Assembly (NCBI GenBank): GCA_017557425.1
Contig: JAFYYU010000004.1
Location: 62,001-126,000 of the forward strand
Source: Muribaculaceae bacterium
Lineage (GTDB): Bacteria > Bacteroidota > Bacteroidia > Bacteroidales > Muribaculaceae
Length of the DNA: 64,000 nt
Reading direction: 5' to 3'
A model generated the notes under the pieces. It did no database searches and was not told where the DNA came from. It saw only the letters and a list, made by a program, of their open reading frames with translations. Numbering within the stretch: position 1 is the stretch's first letter; every line of letters starts with the position of its first letter. The translations under genes were made by a program, and so were the position numbers. Below, piece after piece: positions 16,132-24,838 of this stretch.

Positions 16132-17004
16132 ATGTATAAACTCCGAGAATACTATAACCTGTTCGGCAAGGAATACTTGAATGAACTGTGGAACGGCAAA
16201 ATGGCCTGTGCCTTTTTCAATAGCACGCGCGCATTGACGACCAATGAGATGACCGAATCGATCAACTGCTATTCATTCACTCTTATTATACAGGGGGAAA
16301 TGACGCTCATGAACGGTGACAATCAACTTTCGTTTTCAAAGAATGACATCCACACGTACTATCCCGGCAGTATGGTACGCATCATTGATGTGAGTGACGA
16401 TTTTAGGGGCATTTGTTTGTTTGTTGACGAACAGATGACCCACAGCGCTCAAGCGTTCCGCAACCTGTTGAAGGCGTCAATGATACCTCTGTCACAGTTC
16501 GGCAAATCCAAATTGTCGCTGACAAGAGACGAAGCGAGCAGGGTGCATTCGGTCATGATGCTGATGAGCGAGTACATATCACATACTTTGTCGCTGAAAA
16601 ATGAGATACTGGAAATGCTTTACTCCGTGTTCATTGATGATTTAATCAGTATCCAGGCGTTTGAAAAAACGCGGTTTTCGATTTCGAAACAATCTGAGGA
16701 AGTCTTCATTTCATTTTACGCGTTGCTGCAGCAAAACTACATTGAGCAACATAACATCGGTTTCTACGCCGACTCATTAAATATCACCACCACCTACCTT
16801 TCCCGTATAGTGAAAAGCATTTCGGGAAGAACCGTGATGGAATGCGTCAACGAGATGCTGGCTATCGAAGCTACATGGCTCATCAAATCAACAAACCTCA
16901 CCGTTGCCCAGATAGCCGACCAACTCAACTTCTCAACATCGGCTGCATTCGATAAATTCTATAAGCGGATGCGTGGCTGTTCCCCGTTGTCCCTGAGAGA
17001 ATAA
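16132..17004 (+). CDS. AraC-family transcriptional regulator
   Basis: A 290-residue regulator. The N-terminal 170 residues form a cupin-like sensing domain (FTLIIQGEMTLMNGDNQLSF, HTYYPGSMVRIID). The C-terminal 100 residues hold the double helix-turn-helix: DSLNITTTYLSRIVKSISGR and LTVAQIADQLNFSTSAAFDK followed by FYKRMRGCSPLSLR. The ligand is unknown. It is divergent from the ferritin-like operon with a 147-bp spacer, so it may regulate that operon. Confidence 0.85.
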   Translation: MYKLREYYNLFGKEYLNELWNGKMACAFFNSTRALTTNEMTESINCYSFTLIIQGEMTLMNGDNQLSFSKNDIHTYYPGSMVRIIDVSDDFRGICLFVDEQMTHSAQAFRNLLKASMIPLSQFGKSKLSLTRDEASRVHSVMMLMSEYISHTLSLKNEILEMLYSVFIDDLISIQAFEKTRFSISKQSEEVFISFYALLQQNYIEQHNIGFYADSLNITTTYLSRIVKSISGRTVMECVNEMLAIEATWLIKSTNLTVAQIADQLNFSTSAAFDKFYKRMRGCSPLSLRE

Positions 17005-17068
17005 TCAAAGTGTTCGTTTGCGGCAGACGATGAAACTGCGATTTTAACAAATGGATTGAATAGCTGTG

Positions 17069-17485
17069 TTAATTGCCGAGGATGATGTCAATAATAGCAT
17101 TAACGTCAGCGATGTTCACTTCTCTGTCGCAGTTCACGTCGGCACGGCCCTCAGAAGAGTCTTGACCCGAAAGAATCGCTGCTATCACAGCATTCACGTC
17201 AGCGATGTTCACCTCTCCATCGCTGTTCACATCGCCACGCAGGCCAGTGTCTTGCGACTTCTCATTGCTGAAAGACATGCTCAAGAGCGAACTCAGTAAG
17301 ATTTCTTCCTCTCCCTCGGAGTGACTGATGTAAACATTGTTGCTGTCATAGGTTAACTTGAGTCCTTCTACTGGACAGGTCAGGGTCGTGCCATCAGTCT
17401 TAGTGAACTTCAAGTAACTGTATATCTCGGCACTGGCATTGAATGATGCCACTGCAATGAGCAAAATGATAATAGCCTTTTTCAT
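17069..17485 (-). CDS. Small secreted dockerin-like protein
   Basis: A 138-residue exported protein: signal peptide 1-19, a short beta-rich module (YLKFTKTDGTTLTCPVEGLK, LTYDSNNVYISHSEGEEEIL) and a C-terminal pair of dockerin-like Ca-binding motifs, GDVNSDGEVNIADVNAVI and ADVNCDREVNIADVNAII. The first half resembles the short modules found before dockerins in Bacteroidales surface proteins. It is the last gene of the ECF-sigma operon, 12 bp after the SUMF1-type gene. Confidence 0.7.
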   Translation of the reverse strand: MKKAIIILLIAVASFNASAEIYSYLKFTKTDGTTLTCPVEGLKLTYDSNNVYISHSEGEEEILLSSLLSMSFSNEKSQDTGLRGDVNSDGEVNIADVNAVIAAILSGQDSSEGRADVNCDREVNIADVNAIIDIILGN

Positions 17486-17497
17486 ATTCTGTGATAG

Positions 17498-19027
17498 TTA
17501 TCGGTCCACTCTTACAACCCTGAAACCTACATTATCATAGCCTAGTGATGGATCCCGCGCATCATCGGAGTATTCCGTGCGACAAGCGTCGCGGCTGGAG
17601 TCCCAAGCTCCGCCCTTAACGATATAGAGGCCATCCTCGCCCTCCGTGGAGGTCCATTCCCAGCAGTTGCCCCAGAAGTCGATTCCACCGCAGGCACCCG
17701 TCGTCTGGGCATAGGCATCCACCGCAGTGAGTCCGTTTTCAATAAAATCGCTGTTCATGGCAACGTCTTTGGGCATATGACCTGCTGCCATGATCCATTC
17801 CTCCTCGCTTGGGAGGCGATAGGCATACACATCATCGGTTGAGCCCAGCCACTGACAATAAGCGAGGGCCTGGTTGTAAGAGATGTTCACCACAGGGAAG
17901 TTCTCCTGCCCGCTGGGATATGTGAAACCGGGCATATACTGGGCATACTCCGCATTGGTCAAGGGGGCATAGGCTATATAGGCGTTTTCAGTCCAAGAAC
18001 CTCTCAGCACCATCCATTGGTCGGTGGAGTCATTGTCTTCTCGGGGGTCAATGAGGCGAAGAAATTGTTGGAAGATGCGGACTTCACGGTTTTCGATCAT
18101 CTCGTCCACAATCGCCTGCATCTCGTCAATCAGTGCCTGATGATGCGCCTCGCGTTCCAACTGGCGCAGTTTGGCCTTCTTGCGGGCCACGACCTTGTCA
18201 TACCTGATGCCCATCTGTTCCAGCAAAGCCTGTTTGTTCTCTTCGGTGGGATTACGCTTGTAGGCAATCAAGGCTGCTCTAGTGGCAGGATTCAAGCCGG
18301 GGCGCTCGTCTTCCACGAAGGGTTCCGAGGGATCAGTGAACTCCAGGTCGCTCTCATCAAGGTCAAGCGGGCTGATGAACGAGCCAGCCTCTGCCACTTG
18401 ATGAACGCCGAAGAAATGAGCCACCATGCCATCTTTGAAAATCGAGAGACGGTATCCGCCATACAGGTCACAAGGGAAGGTCGTCACGACATAGTCCACA
18501 CCAGGGGTGAACGTGCTCCCGTCCGGTGCGTTCATGGTGATGATGGATTGATTGTCGGTGATTTCAATTTGACCTCCTTCCAATGACTGCTCGGCGTTGC
18601 CTGCTATGGCATAGCCGTCAACACTCTCCACTTCAACATGTGTAATGCCAGCGGACTGGAAATTGAGTCTCAGCCCGCTCAATGTCGATGAAACAAGTTC
18701 AGCGTTCGAGGCGGTGTTGAGGACTGCCTCAAGGACCGCCGTCTGTTCTGTAGTGATGGTTATCATCCGCAAGGTATCACCATAGGACACGGTGACGGTG
18801 TTACCCTCGTCCATCGTCTCGGTCACTGTTGCCTCATCAACCTCATTCAGGACAAAACGCTTCTCCAAGATATCCAGGTAGGAGCTCTCGTCATAAGCCA
18901 TGACACCAGTCCGGGAGGCAGGGTAACGATAGGTCACGTTTCCGACCTTCACATTCAGCACCTGCGCTCCTGCAGACATCGCCAGCAGGAGCACAGTGGC
19001 TGATATAATCACTTTCTTTGAGTTCAT
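17498..19027 (-). CDS. Secreted protein with sulfatase-modifying-factor (FGE/SUMF1)-like domain
   Basis: A 509-residue exported protein with signal peptide (1-21, ending SAGA). Residues 25-330 are an unidentified region with a charged helical section (VVARKKAKLRQLEREAHHQA). The C-terminal 170 residues form an FGE-sulfatase-like fold: NAEYAQYMPG, YRLPSEEEWIMAAG, IDFWGNCWEWTST, VKGGAWDSSRDACRTE and NVGFRVVRV. Most such domains outside true formylglycine enzymes are not known to be catalytic, and the active-site cysteine pair cannot be confirmed here. It lies in an operon with an ECF sigma factor. Confidence 0.75.
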   Translation of the reverse strand: MNSKKVIISATVLLLAMSAGAQVLNVKVGNVTYRYPASRTGVMAYDESSYLDILEKRFVLNEVDEATVTETMDEGNTVTVSYGDTLRMITITTEQTAVLEAVLNTASNAELVSSTLSGLRLNFQSAGITHVEVESVDGYAIAGNAEQSLEGGQIEITDNQSIITMNAPDGSTFTPGVDYVVTTFPCDLYGGYRLSIFKDGMVAHFFGVHQVAEAGSFISPLDLDESDLEFTDPSEPFVEDERPGLNPATRAALIAYKRNPTEENKQALLEQMGIRYDKVVARKKAKLRQLEREAHHQALIDEMQAIVDEMIENREVRIFQQFLRLIDPREDNDSTDQWMVLRGSWTENAYIAYAPLTNAEYAQYMPGFTYPSGQENFPVVNISYNQALAYCQWLGSTDDVYAYRLPSEEEWIMAAGHMPKDVAMNSDFIENGLTAVDAYAQTTGACGGIDFWGNCWEWTSTEGEDGLYIVKGGAWDSSRDACRTEYSDDARDPSLGYDNVGFRVVRVDR

Positions 19028-19049
19028 CTCTTGAGGAGCTCAGGATGAA

Positions 19050-19538
19050 TCAATTTCTGTTTCTCTTGCCTTGGCCGCGTCGGCCGCCGTCTTTCTTGCC
19101 GCGCTGTCCCTTGTTGCCATGCCTTGCCAGTCGCTTCATCGCTTCACGTTCCAGTTTATAGGCCCGGTCGATCTGCTTGGGGGTGAGGAACTTGATGTAG
19201 CGCTTGTAATACTTCTGGCGGATGCTGAGGATTTTCTCGCTGCGCTCAAACCGTGCCTGGATTTCCTGGTCGGTTTCGGCATCGGTCATTTCCGTTTTCT
19301 TTCTTCCGGTTTCCCTCGGCCCCAAGGCCCAGATTTCCTTCTGATAGTCACAGAAGGTCTCCACATATTTCTTGGTGGTGCCCTCGTCAAGGCCCAGCTC
19401 ATTTGCGATGTGCTTGGCCTGCGCTTCAGCCAGCTGTTCGCGGCTCATTCGTTGGTTGTTGTCACTTTGGGCTGTCATCGTCAGGCTGCAAGCCACAAGA
19501 GCCAGGACTGTAAACCAAATCTTTGCCATATTCTTCAT
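19050..19538 (-). CDS. Periplasmic Spy/CpxP-like helical protein
   Basis: A 162-residue secreted protein: signal peptide 1-23, then an almost entirely helical, charged chain (LAEAQAKHIANELGLDEGTT, KRYIKFLTPKQIDRAYKLER) and a basic Gly/Arg/Lys tail (GQRGKKDGGRRGQGKRNRN). The order 'helix, LTPKQ, helix' resembles LTXXQ-type Spy/CpxP stress chaperones. It follows the sigma and anti-sigma-like genes, as in other Bacteroidales ECF operons. Confidence 0.6.
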   Translation of the reverse strand: MKNMAKIWFTVLALVACSLTMTAQSDNNQRMSREQLAEAQAKHIANELGLDEGTTKKYVETFCDYQKEIWALGPRETGRKKTEMTDAETDQEIQARFERSEKILSIRQKYYKRYIKFLTPKQIDRAYKLEREAMKRLARHGNKGQRGKKDGGRRGQGKRNRN

Positions 19539-19620
19539 ACTCTTATGATTTTTATATTAGTAACTGTTTATATTTCATCATTCAGGCACTGCCGGTTGAC
19601 GTCAATTCCGCCAGGGCCGT

Positions 19621-19998
19621 TCAGATATCCAATTCATCGGCATCCTCATCCATGAAGACGTCTTCTTGATAGACCTCAAGCAGGTATTCCTGGTCCTCCT
19701 CGTTCAGATTGGCAAAAGCCTCTTCCACGGCAGTGAAGTTGTCGGCTCGCTGACTTTGTAGCGCATGATAGCCGACGACCACAGCAAGCGCTGCGGCGGC
19801 AGCGATGGAGAACCGTGTGAATCCCTTGGACAGCCATGCTCTGGGACGAGGCGTGGCGACAGGTTGCGCCATTTCGGCCTTGACTTCCCTCATCACATTC
19901 TCTTCCAGCTTGGCAAAGAAGTCGACGGGCACGTTGTAGGGCATGCGCTTGCCCACACCGTTGAGATTATCGTAGTTATTTTGATCCATGTCAGTCAT
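19621..19998 (-). CDS. Single-pass membrane protein, probable anti-sigma factor
   Basis: A 125-residue protein with a cytosolic N-terminal part (DNLNGVGKRMPYNVPVDFFA), one membrane segment (FSIAAAAALAVVVGYHAL, about 72-90) and a short acidic periplasmic tail (DVFMDEDADELDI). Its start overlaps the end of the ECF sigma gene by 8 bases, which points to coupled translation and to an anti-sigma role. No zinc-finger anti-sigma motif is present. Confidence 0.6.
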   Translation of the reverse strand: MTDMDQNNYDNLNGVGKRMPYNVPVDFFAKLEENVMREVKAEMAQPVATPRPRAWLSKGFTRFSIAAAAALAVVVGYHALQSQRADNFTAVEEAFANLNEEDQEYLLEVYQEDVFMDEDADELDI

Positions 19999-20524
19999 TG
20001 GTTTTTAGGTATTCAACAATCTTATCTTTTGCCAAGTGGTAGTTGCTCTTAGCGGCACCCGCCGTCGAGCCCGTCACATTGGCGATTTCTTCATAACTCA
20101 TCTCATCGTAGTAACGGAGGTTGAAGGCCACTTGCTGCTTGGTGGGCAACGTGTGGATGGCCCGTTGCAACTGCACCGCCTCCACGTCGGTATAGTCGAT
20201 GTAGGCATCGGCGGTGAAGCTGGTGTCGGTCTCGTCCAGCGCTCGGCATGCCCGACGATTGTTGCGCTCGATCATGCGCAGGGCCTCGTTGGTAGCGATG
20301 CGGTAGATCCACGCCGAGAAAGAGCGCTCACCGTAGTACTGGTCAAGCGAGCGATAGATGCGCACAAAGGTTTCCTGAGCGGCATCCTGAGCATCTTCAT
20401 GCGCTACGACCAGACGGCGGATGTGCCAATAGACCGGTTCCATGAACCTGGACATCAGTTCACGGAATCCCTGCTCGGGATTCGCCTTGATAGCTTTGAT
20501 GATGTCATTATTGTCTATAGGCAT
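19991..20524 (-). CDS. ECF-type RNA polymerase sigma factor
   Basis: A 177-residue sigma-70 family protein. Region 2 is visible at about residues 20-90 (RELMSRFMEPVYWHIRRLV, DAQDAAQETFVRIYRSLDQY, FSAWIYRIATNEALRMI), and region 4 at about 118-172 (RAIHTLPTKQQVAFNLRYYD, EMSYEEIANVTGSTAGAAKS). It heads a five-gene operon: sigma, membrane anti-sigma candidate, Spy-like protein, SUMF1-like protein and dockerin protein. Confidence 0.9.
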   Translation of the reverse strand: MPIDNNDIIKAIKANPEQGFRELMSRFMEPVYWHIRRLVVAHEDAQDAAQETFVRIYRSLDQYYGERSFSAWIYRIATNEALRMIERNNRRACRALDETDTSFTADAYIDYTDVEAVQLQRAIHTLPTKQQVAFNLRYYDEMSYEEIANVTGSTAGAAKSNYHLAKDKIVEYLKTND

Positions 20525-20744
20525 TTGAACTCACCTTGGCGGAGACATGATTTGTCCCACTTTCCGTAATTAAGACCCGACAAAACGTGAAAAGTAAAAT
20601 TCGGGACCAAAAATAACCAAAACCAGACAACTGGAACCCCGTTTTTGCCAGAAAAACGGACAGATTTCTTTGAGATTTAGAAAATAATATATTTGCTTGA
20701 CAGCGAAGATAGGCGGCGCCTCAACATAAAAAAGAATAAATTCT

Positions 20745-20775
20745 TTTGTTCTGTATTCGGCTTGCACTATCTTTG
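20745..20775 (+). promoter_or_regulatory. Promoter of the His/Cys-rich protein and TonB receptor pair
   Basis: TTTG (20745-20748) and TATCTTTG (20768-20775) are 19 bases apart. The predicted start of transcription is near 20780, which rules out longer upstream reading frames for the next gene. Confidence 0.72.
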
Positions 20776-20779
20776 CCGC

Positions 20780-21157
20780 GTGATAGGACGTGAAAAGCGA
20801 TATTCAGAGCCCAGCCGACGTCAGCAATTCTATGCCTGGGTAATGCTGTTGGTTTATTTGCCAATGGCATTCTTGTCGTCGGTTCATGTCCATTCATTGC
20901 AGGAGTTTTCTGCTTCAATCGACTGCTATCAGTGCCATTCGGGTCTTCATCATTCGGGCCACATCACGACCGACTCACCTCATCATGACGAGTGCCTGTC
21001 GTGCCGATTCCTGGGCACGCAAGTCGTTGTCCCCGAGCAGCAAGGCCTTGACCAGGACACCCAGCCGGCTGTCAAGCTGGAGTTTTGCCAGGTCACTGAA
21101 TCGTTTTCACGGTCTGTCACACATCCCTTGCTGCGGGCTCCTCCAATCATTATGTGA
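20780..21157 (+). CDS. Small exported His/Cys-rich protein next to a TonB receptor
   Basis: About 125 residues. A basic start and membrane segment (YAWVMLLVYLPMAFLSS) are followed by VHVHSLQEF, a CYQC motif, a His-rich stretch (SGLHHSGHITTDSPHHDE) and CLSC. Similar small proteins precede TonB-dependent receptors in Bacteroidales. The metal-ligand-like residues suggest metal binding, but this is inference. The start is uncertain: GTG at 20780 gives a proper signal peptide but sits at the predicted transcription start; the first ATG in frame is at 20843. Confidence 0.55.
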   Translation: MIGREKRYSEPSRRQQFYAWVMLLVYLPMAFLSSVHVHSLQEFSASIDCYQCHSGLHHSGHITTDSPHHDECLSCRFLGTQVVVPEQQGLDQDTQPAVKLEFCQVTESFSRSVTHPLLRAPPIIM

Positions 21158-21222
21158 TTTTCTAGGATTAGGCTCATAAGCCTGTTTATCAACAATCACA
21201 ACGTATTTTTAAAAATCACAGA

Positions 21223-23319
21223 ATGAGATCACATTTTTTGATTCTGTTGCTGTCATGCGTAGCTACGATGGCGGCACAAGATGCGGTCGTGCTTGACTCG
21301 ACCGACGTGTTCTTTCGCCACATAGAACTCAAACAAGTGGTTGTCACCGGTCCCACCGGTGCCGTCAAGATGGAGGATATGTCCATGCCGGCAGCGGTCG
21401 TCGGCCGTAATGACCTGCGCATGGCTGCCGCTACCAACATCGTCGATGCCGTGAGCAAATTGCCGGGCATCTCTCAGGTGACCACGGGCGGTGGCATCTC
21501 CAAGCCCGTCATTCGCGGACTGGGCTACAACCGAGTGGTCGTCGTTGCCGACGGCGTGCGCCAGGAGGGCCAGCAATGGGGTGACGAGCATGGCGTCGAA
21601 ATCGACGACAATGCGGTTAGCTCGGTCGAGGTGCTCAAGGGCCCCGCCAGCCTGCTTTACGGCTCCGATGCCCTGGCAGGTGTCATGAAACTCAACACCG
21701 ACCCTGTCGTGCCCTTGAACAAGATGCGCCTCAACGTCAACACCGGGTACCAGACCAATAATGGCCTGTTCAACTACTCGCTCAATTATGGCGGCAACAG
21801 GCAGGGACTGGCCTGGAATATTCGATATAGCGAAAAGATGGCCCATGCCTACAAGAACTCTGTTGACGGCTATGTGCCCAACTCGCAGTTCCGTGACCGC
21901 GCCGTGTCGGGCATGATGGGCATCAACAAGGCGTGGGGTCACACGCGCCTCATGGGTTCGTATTACCACCTTACCCCAAGCATTGCCGAGGGTGATCGCG
22001 ACCCCTTGACAGGAGAATTGGAACAACCCTATACCGACACCAAGACCTATCATCACGGCTTGCCGTTCCAGAAGGTGTACCACTACAAGGCCGTGCTGGA
22101 CAACTCCTTCAACTTCGGCGACAGCCGCTTGAATGCCGTTGTTGCCTATCAGCAGAACCGCCGTCAGGAATTTGAGGAGCCCGACCAGTATGGGTTGTAC
22201 CTCAAGCTGCACACGGTCAACTACAACGTCCATTATGTCACCCGCCGTCTGGGCGATGTCCGCATCACGAGCGGCGTGAGCGGCATGTGGCAACGTTCGG
22301 TCAACGAGGGTGACGAGTTCCTGATTCCCGACTACAAGCTGTTTGACTTCGGTGTCTTTGCCACGGCAGTAGCCGACCTGGGCGAGTGGGTATTTAACGG
22401 TGGAATGCGTTTCGATAACCGCCACCTGAACAGTCGTGAGCTGATGGATGACGGTGCCTTGCGCTTTGACGCCTTCAAGCGTGACTTTAACGGTTTCACC
22501 GCCAGTGTGGGCGCCGTATGGCACGCCAATGACAAATTGGACCTACGAGCCAATGCTGCCCGTGGTTTCCGCGCCCCCAACATCAGCGAGCTGGCCAGCA
22601 ACGGCGTGCATGAGGGCTCCTTGCGCTACGAGGTGGGCAACCACAACCTCAAGCCCGAATTCAGCCTGCAGTTTGACCTCGGCATGGAATACACCGCTTC
22701 GTGGATCGACGCGCAGCTGTCGTTGTTCAGCAACCGCATCGACAATTACATCTTCATCCACAGGGTGGGGGAGATTATCGACGACGAGTTCATGACCTAC
22801 CGTTACGACAGCGGCGACGCGCAGTTGCTGGGCGGAGAGGCCGCCATCGACATCCATCCCTGGCATTTCCTGCATATCGGAACCAACTTCGGTTTTGTCA
22901 ATGCGGTACAGCTGCACCAGCCCGAGGAGAGCAAGTATCTGCCCTTCACGCCCGCGCCGCGGTGGCAGAGCGACGTCAAGTGGGAAATCCTGCACGACGG
23001 CCGTGTGCTCAACAACGCATTTATCTCGCTGGGAGTTGATTACAACTTCAAGCAGAACCACTACTACAAGGCCGATGACACGGAGACCGCCACGCCTGCC
23101 TACTGCCTGCTCAACGCCTCGATGGGCACCGATGTCATGTACAAGGGTCACCGTGTGGCCTGCGTGAGCATCACCGGCACCAATCTCACCGACAAAGCTT
23201 ACCAGAACCACCTCAGCCGCCTCAAATATGCCGACTACAACCCCGTCACGGGCCGCCAAGGTGTCTTCAACATGGGACGTAACGTCATCTTCAAGATCAC
23301 GCTCCCCCTGGAATGGTAA
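21223..23319 (+). CDS. TonB-dependent outer-membrane receptor (metal/heme-type)
   Basis: A 698-residue receptor with signal peptide (1-18). The plug domain (about 30-160) contains ISKPVIRGLGYNRVVVVADG and VSSVEVLKGPASLLYGSDAL; the remainder is a 22-strand type barrel, and the C-terminus ends in a Phe/aromatic-rich strand (NMGRNVIFKITLPLEW). No carboxypeptidase-like N-terminal domain and no SusD partner, so it is not a glycan-type SusC. The plug motif GVRQEGQQWGDEHG and the His-rich neighbour suggest a metal, metallophore or heme ligand, which is not proven. Confidence 0.85.
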   Translation: MRSHFLILLLSCVATMAAQDAVVLDSTDVFFRHIELKQVVVTGPTGAVKMEDMSMPAAVVGRNDLRMAAATNIVDAVSKLPGISQVTTGGGISKPVIRGLGYNRVVVVADGVRQEGQQWGDEHGVEIDDNAVSSVEVLKGPASLLYGSDALAGVMKLNTDPVVPLNKMRLNVNTGYQTNNGLFNYSLNYGGNRQGLAWNIRYSEKMAHAYKNSVDGYVPNSQFRDRAVSGMMGINKAWGHTRLMGSYYHLTPSIAEGDRDPLTGELEQPYTDTKTYHHGLPFQKVYHYKAVLDNSFNFGDSRLNAVVAYQQNRRQEFEEPDQYGLYLKLHTVNYNVHYVTRRLGDVRITSGVSGMWQRSVNEGDEFLIPDYKLFDFGVFATAVADLGEWVFNGGMRFDNRHLNSRELMDDGALRFDAFKRDFNGFTASVGAVWHANDKLDLRANAARGFRAPNISELASNGVHEGSLRYEVGNHNLKPEFSLQFDLGMEYTASWIDAQLSLFSNRIDNYIFIHRVGEIIDDEFMTYRYDSGDAQLLGGEAAIDIHPWHFLHIGTNFGFVNAVQLHQPEESKYLPFTPAPRWQSDVKWEILHDGRVLNNAFISLGVDYNFKQNHYYKADDTETATPAYCLLNASMGTDVMYKGHRVACVSITGTNLTDKAYQNHLSRLKYADYNPVTGRQGVFNMGRNVIFKITLPLEW

Positions 23320-23341
23320 AACTTTAAGTCTTCTGAAAAAT

Positions 23342-23382
23342 ACAGAGCGGGTTTCCTGGTATGGGAACCCGCTCTGTTGCTA
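23342..23382 (+). terminator. Terminator after the TonB receptor
   Basis: ACAGAGCGGGTTTCC (23342-23356) pairs, with one mismatch, with 23363-23377, followed by TGCTATT. It also lies just past the end of the convergent SDR gene. Confidence 0.65.
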
Positions 23383-23406
23383 TTAATCAAGGATGTTCTT
23401 TCCCGG

Positions 23407-24219
23407 TTAGAGGGCGTGGCCTCCAGACACTTTGATGACTTGGCCGGTGAGCATCCTTGCCTGCTCACTTGCCAAAAACAGGATGGTTTCGGCAATGTCT
23501 TCGGGTTGGATCAGTTGGCCCATCGGGATGATCGGAATGACGGCTTTCTCCAGCTCTTCGTCTATCCATCCCGTTTGCGTCGGGCCGGGAGCGACACAAT
23601 TCACGGTGATCCCATACTTCGCCACTTCAAGGGCGATACTGCGGGTAAGCGCTTCTAGTGTCGCTTTGCTCGCTCCGTAGGTGATTTGGCCCGCAAAGAC
23701 CTGTGACGCGTCGGTGGATAGGTTGATGATCCTGCCAAAATCGCCACGGCGCTGGATAAACTCTCTCATCATCAGAATGCTGCCCCGAACATTGACCGCG
23801 AAGGTGTCGTCTATCACGCTTTGGGTGATGCTTTCGATGGTATCAAGGCCATCCATGTCCCCATCGGCGGCATTATTGACCAAGACATCAATTCGTCCGT
23901 ATCGTTCCAGGACAGCAGTATAGATATCCTTTACAGCAGCCTCGTCAGCAATGTCACTTTCGATGACGAGATAGTCAGCGCCCATCTCTTTGAGTTTGCT
24001 CTCCACGACATCCGCATTCCCGGCATTCGCCTCATAATACCTGTCAGCCCCGTTCCTGTCGGTCTTGTTCTTGTCATAGGGCCGAGGAATTTTCTTATAC
24101 ACCAAGGCTACCTTTGCCCCTTCACGGGCAAAAGCCAATGCCGTCGTCGCCCCAATTCCCTGCGGATTGTTCGCACCCGTAATCAGCGCCACTCTATCCT
24201 TTAATCCATAATCCACCAT
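23407..24219 (-). CDS. Short-chain dehydrogenase/reductase
   Basis: A 270-residue classical SDR with an NAD(P)-binding ITGANNPQGIGATTA loop, an NNAADG core motif (N-N-A), and the catalytic YGASK (Tyr-x-x-x-Lys) preceded by a serine/threonine-rich NLSTDAS. The GxxxGxG loop has an inserted NNPQ, similar to FabI-like or 3-oxoacyl-ACP-reductase-like members. The VSGGHAL end is also SDR-typical. The substrate is not identifiable. Confidence 0.85.
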   Translation of the reverse strand: MVDYGLKDRVALITGANNPQGIGATTALAFAREGAKVALVYKKIPRPYDKNKTDRNGADRYYEANAGNADVVESKLKEMGADYLVIESDIADEAAVKDIYTAVLERYGRIDVLVNNAADGDMDGLDTIESITQSVIDDTFAVNVRGSILMMREFIQRRGDFGRIINLSTDASQVFAGQITYGASKATLEALTRSIALEVAKYGITVNCVAPGPTQTGWIDEELEKAVIPIIPMGQLIQPEDIAETILFLASEQARMLTGQVIKVSGGHAL

Positions 24220-24305
24220 AACTCGTAGAAACCTATTTTAACCCACGCAAAGGCGCAGAGCGTTGTTTAATTGTTATATGAAAAAAGGGCATGGAACTTT
24301 TTCAT

Positions 24306-24767
24306 TTACAATATGAGTTCCATGGTGGTTTTTTGCACCTGCATTCCCATGTTTTTATAGAAACTGAGTGCAGCGTCGTTTCCTTCCCATACATTCAGCG
24401 TGATGTTGCGACAACCGATTGACGAGGCATATCCACAAACATGGTCAAACAGCGCTTTCCCGACGTGTTTGCCGCGCGCCGTCTCATCAACGCAGATGTC
24501 GTCGATATACAGCGTTTTGATGTCCTGCAGCAGGATGTCGTCCATGACCTCATTGACCTGGCAGAACGCATAGCCCAAGACCGCCCCGTCATCATAGACA
24601 AAAATTGGCGTATTCTCGTTGTTGAACAGCCTCTGCAGCTCTTGTTCGTCATATTTGGTCGTGTGAGGCTTGAACAGGTCCGGCCGAATCTCATAATGCA
24701 CCATGTTCACCTGATGCAACAGCTCAAGAATCCGTTGGATATCGTTTTCGTTCGCTTTTCTGATCAT
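24306..24767 (-). CDS. GNAT-family N-acetyltransferase
   Basis: A 153-residue acetyltransferase: IRKANENDIQRILELLHQV at the start, a central GYAFCQVNEVMDDILLQD strand pair, the acetyl-CoA loop ICVDETARGKHVGKALFDHV, and the C-terminal NITLNVWEGNDAALSFYKNM. It is a single-domain GNAT of normal length. The acyl acceptor is unknown. Confidence 0.85.
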   Translation of the reverse strand: MIRKANENDIQRILELLHQVNMVHYEIRPDLFKPHTTKYDEQELQRLFNNENTPIFVYDDGAVLGYAFCQVNEVMDDILLQDIKTLYIDDICVDETARGKHVGKALFDHVCGYASSIGCRNITLNVWEGNDAALSFYKNMGMQVQKTTMELIL

Positions 24768-24838
24768 AAATTTTGGCGGTAGTGTTGGGTTTCAAGCTTG
24801 GTCGGTACTTGGTCGGTACTTGTTCGGAATCTGCCCGT

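Noticed and set aside
21253-22524. 423-residue minus-strand open frame opposite the TonB receptor
   Set aside because: The receptor motifs are clear on the other strand; the antisense frame has low-complexity His/Val composition and no known domain.
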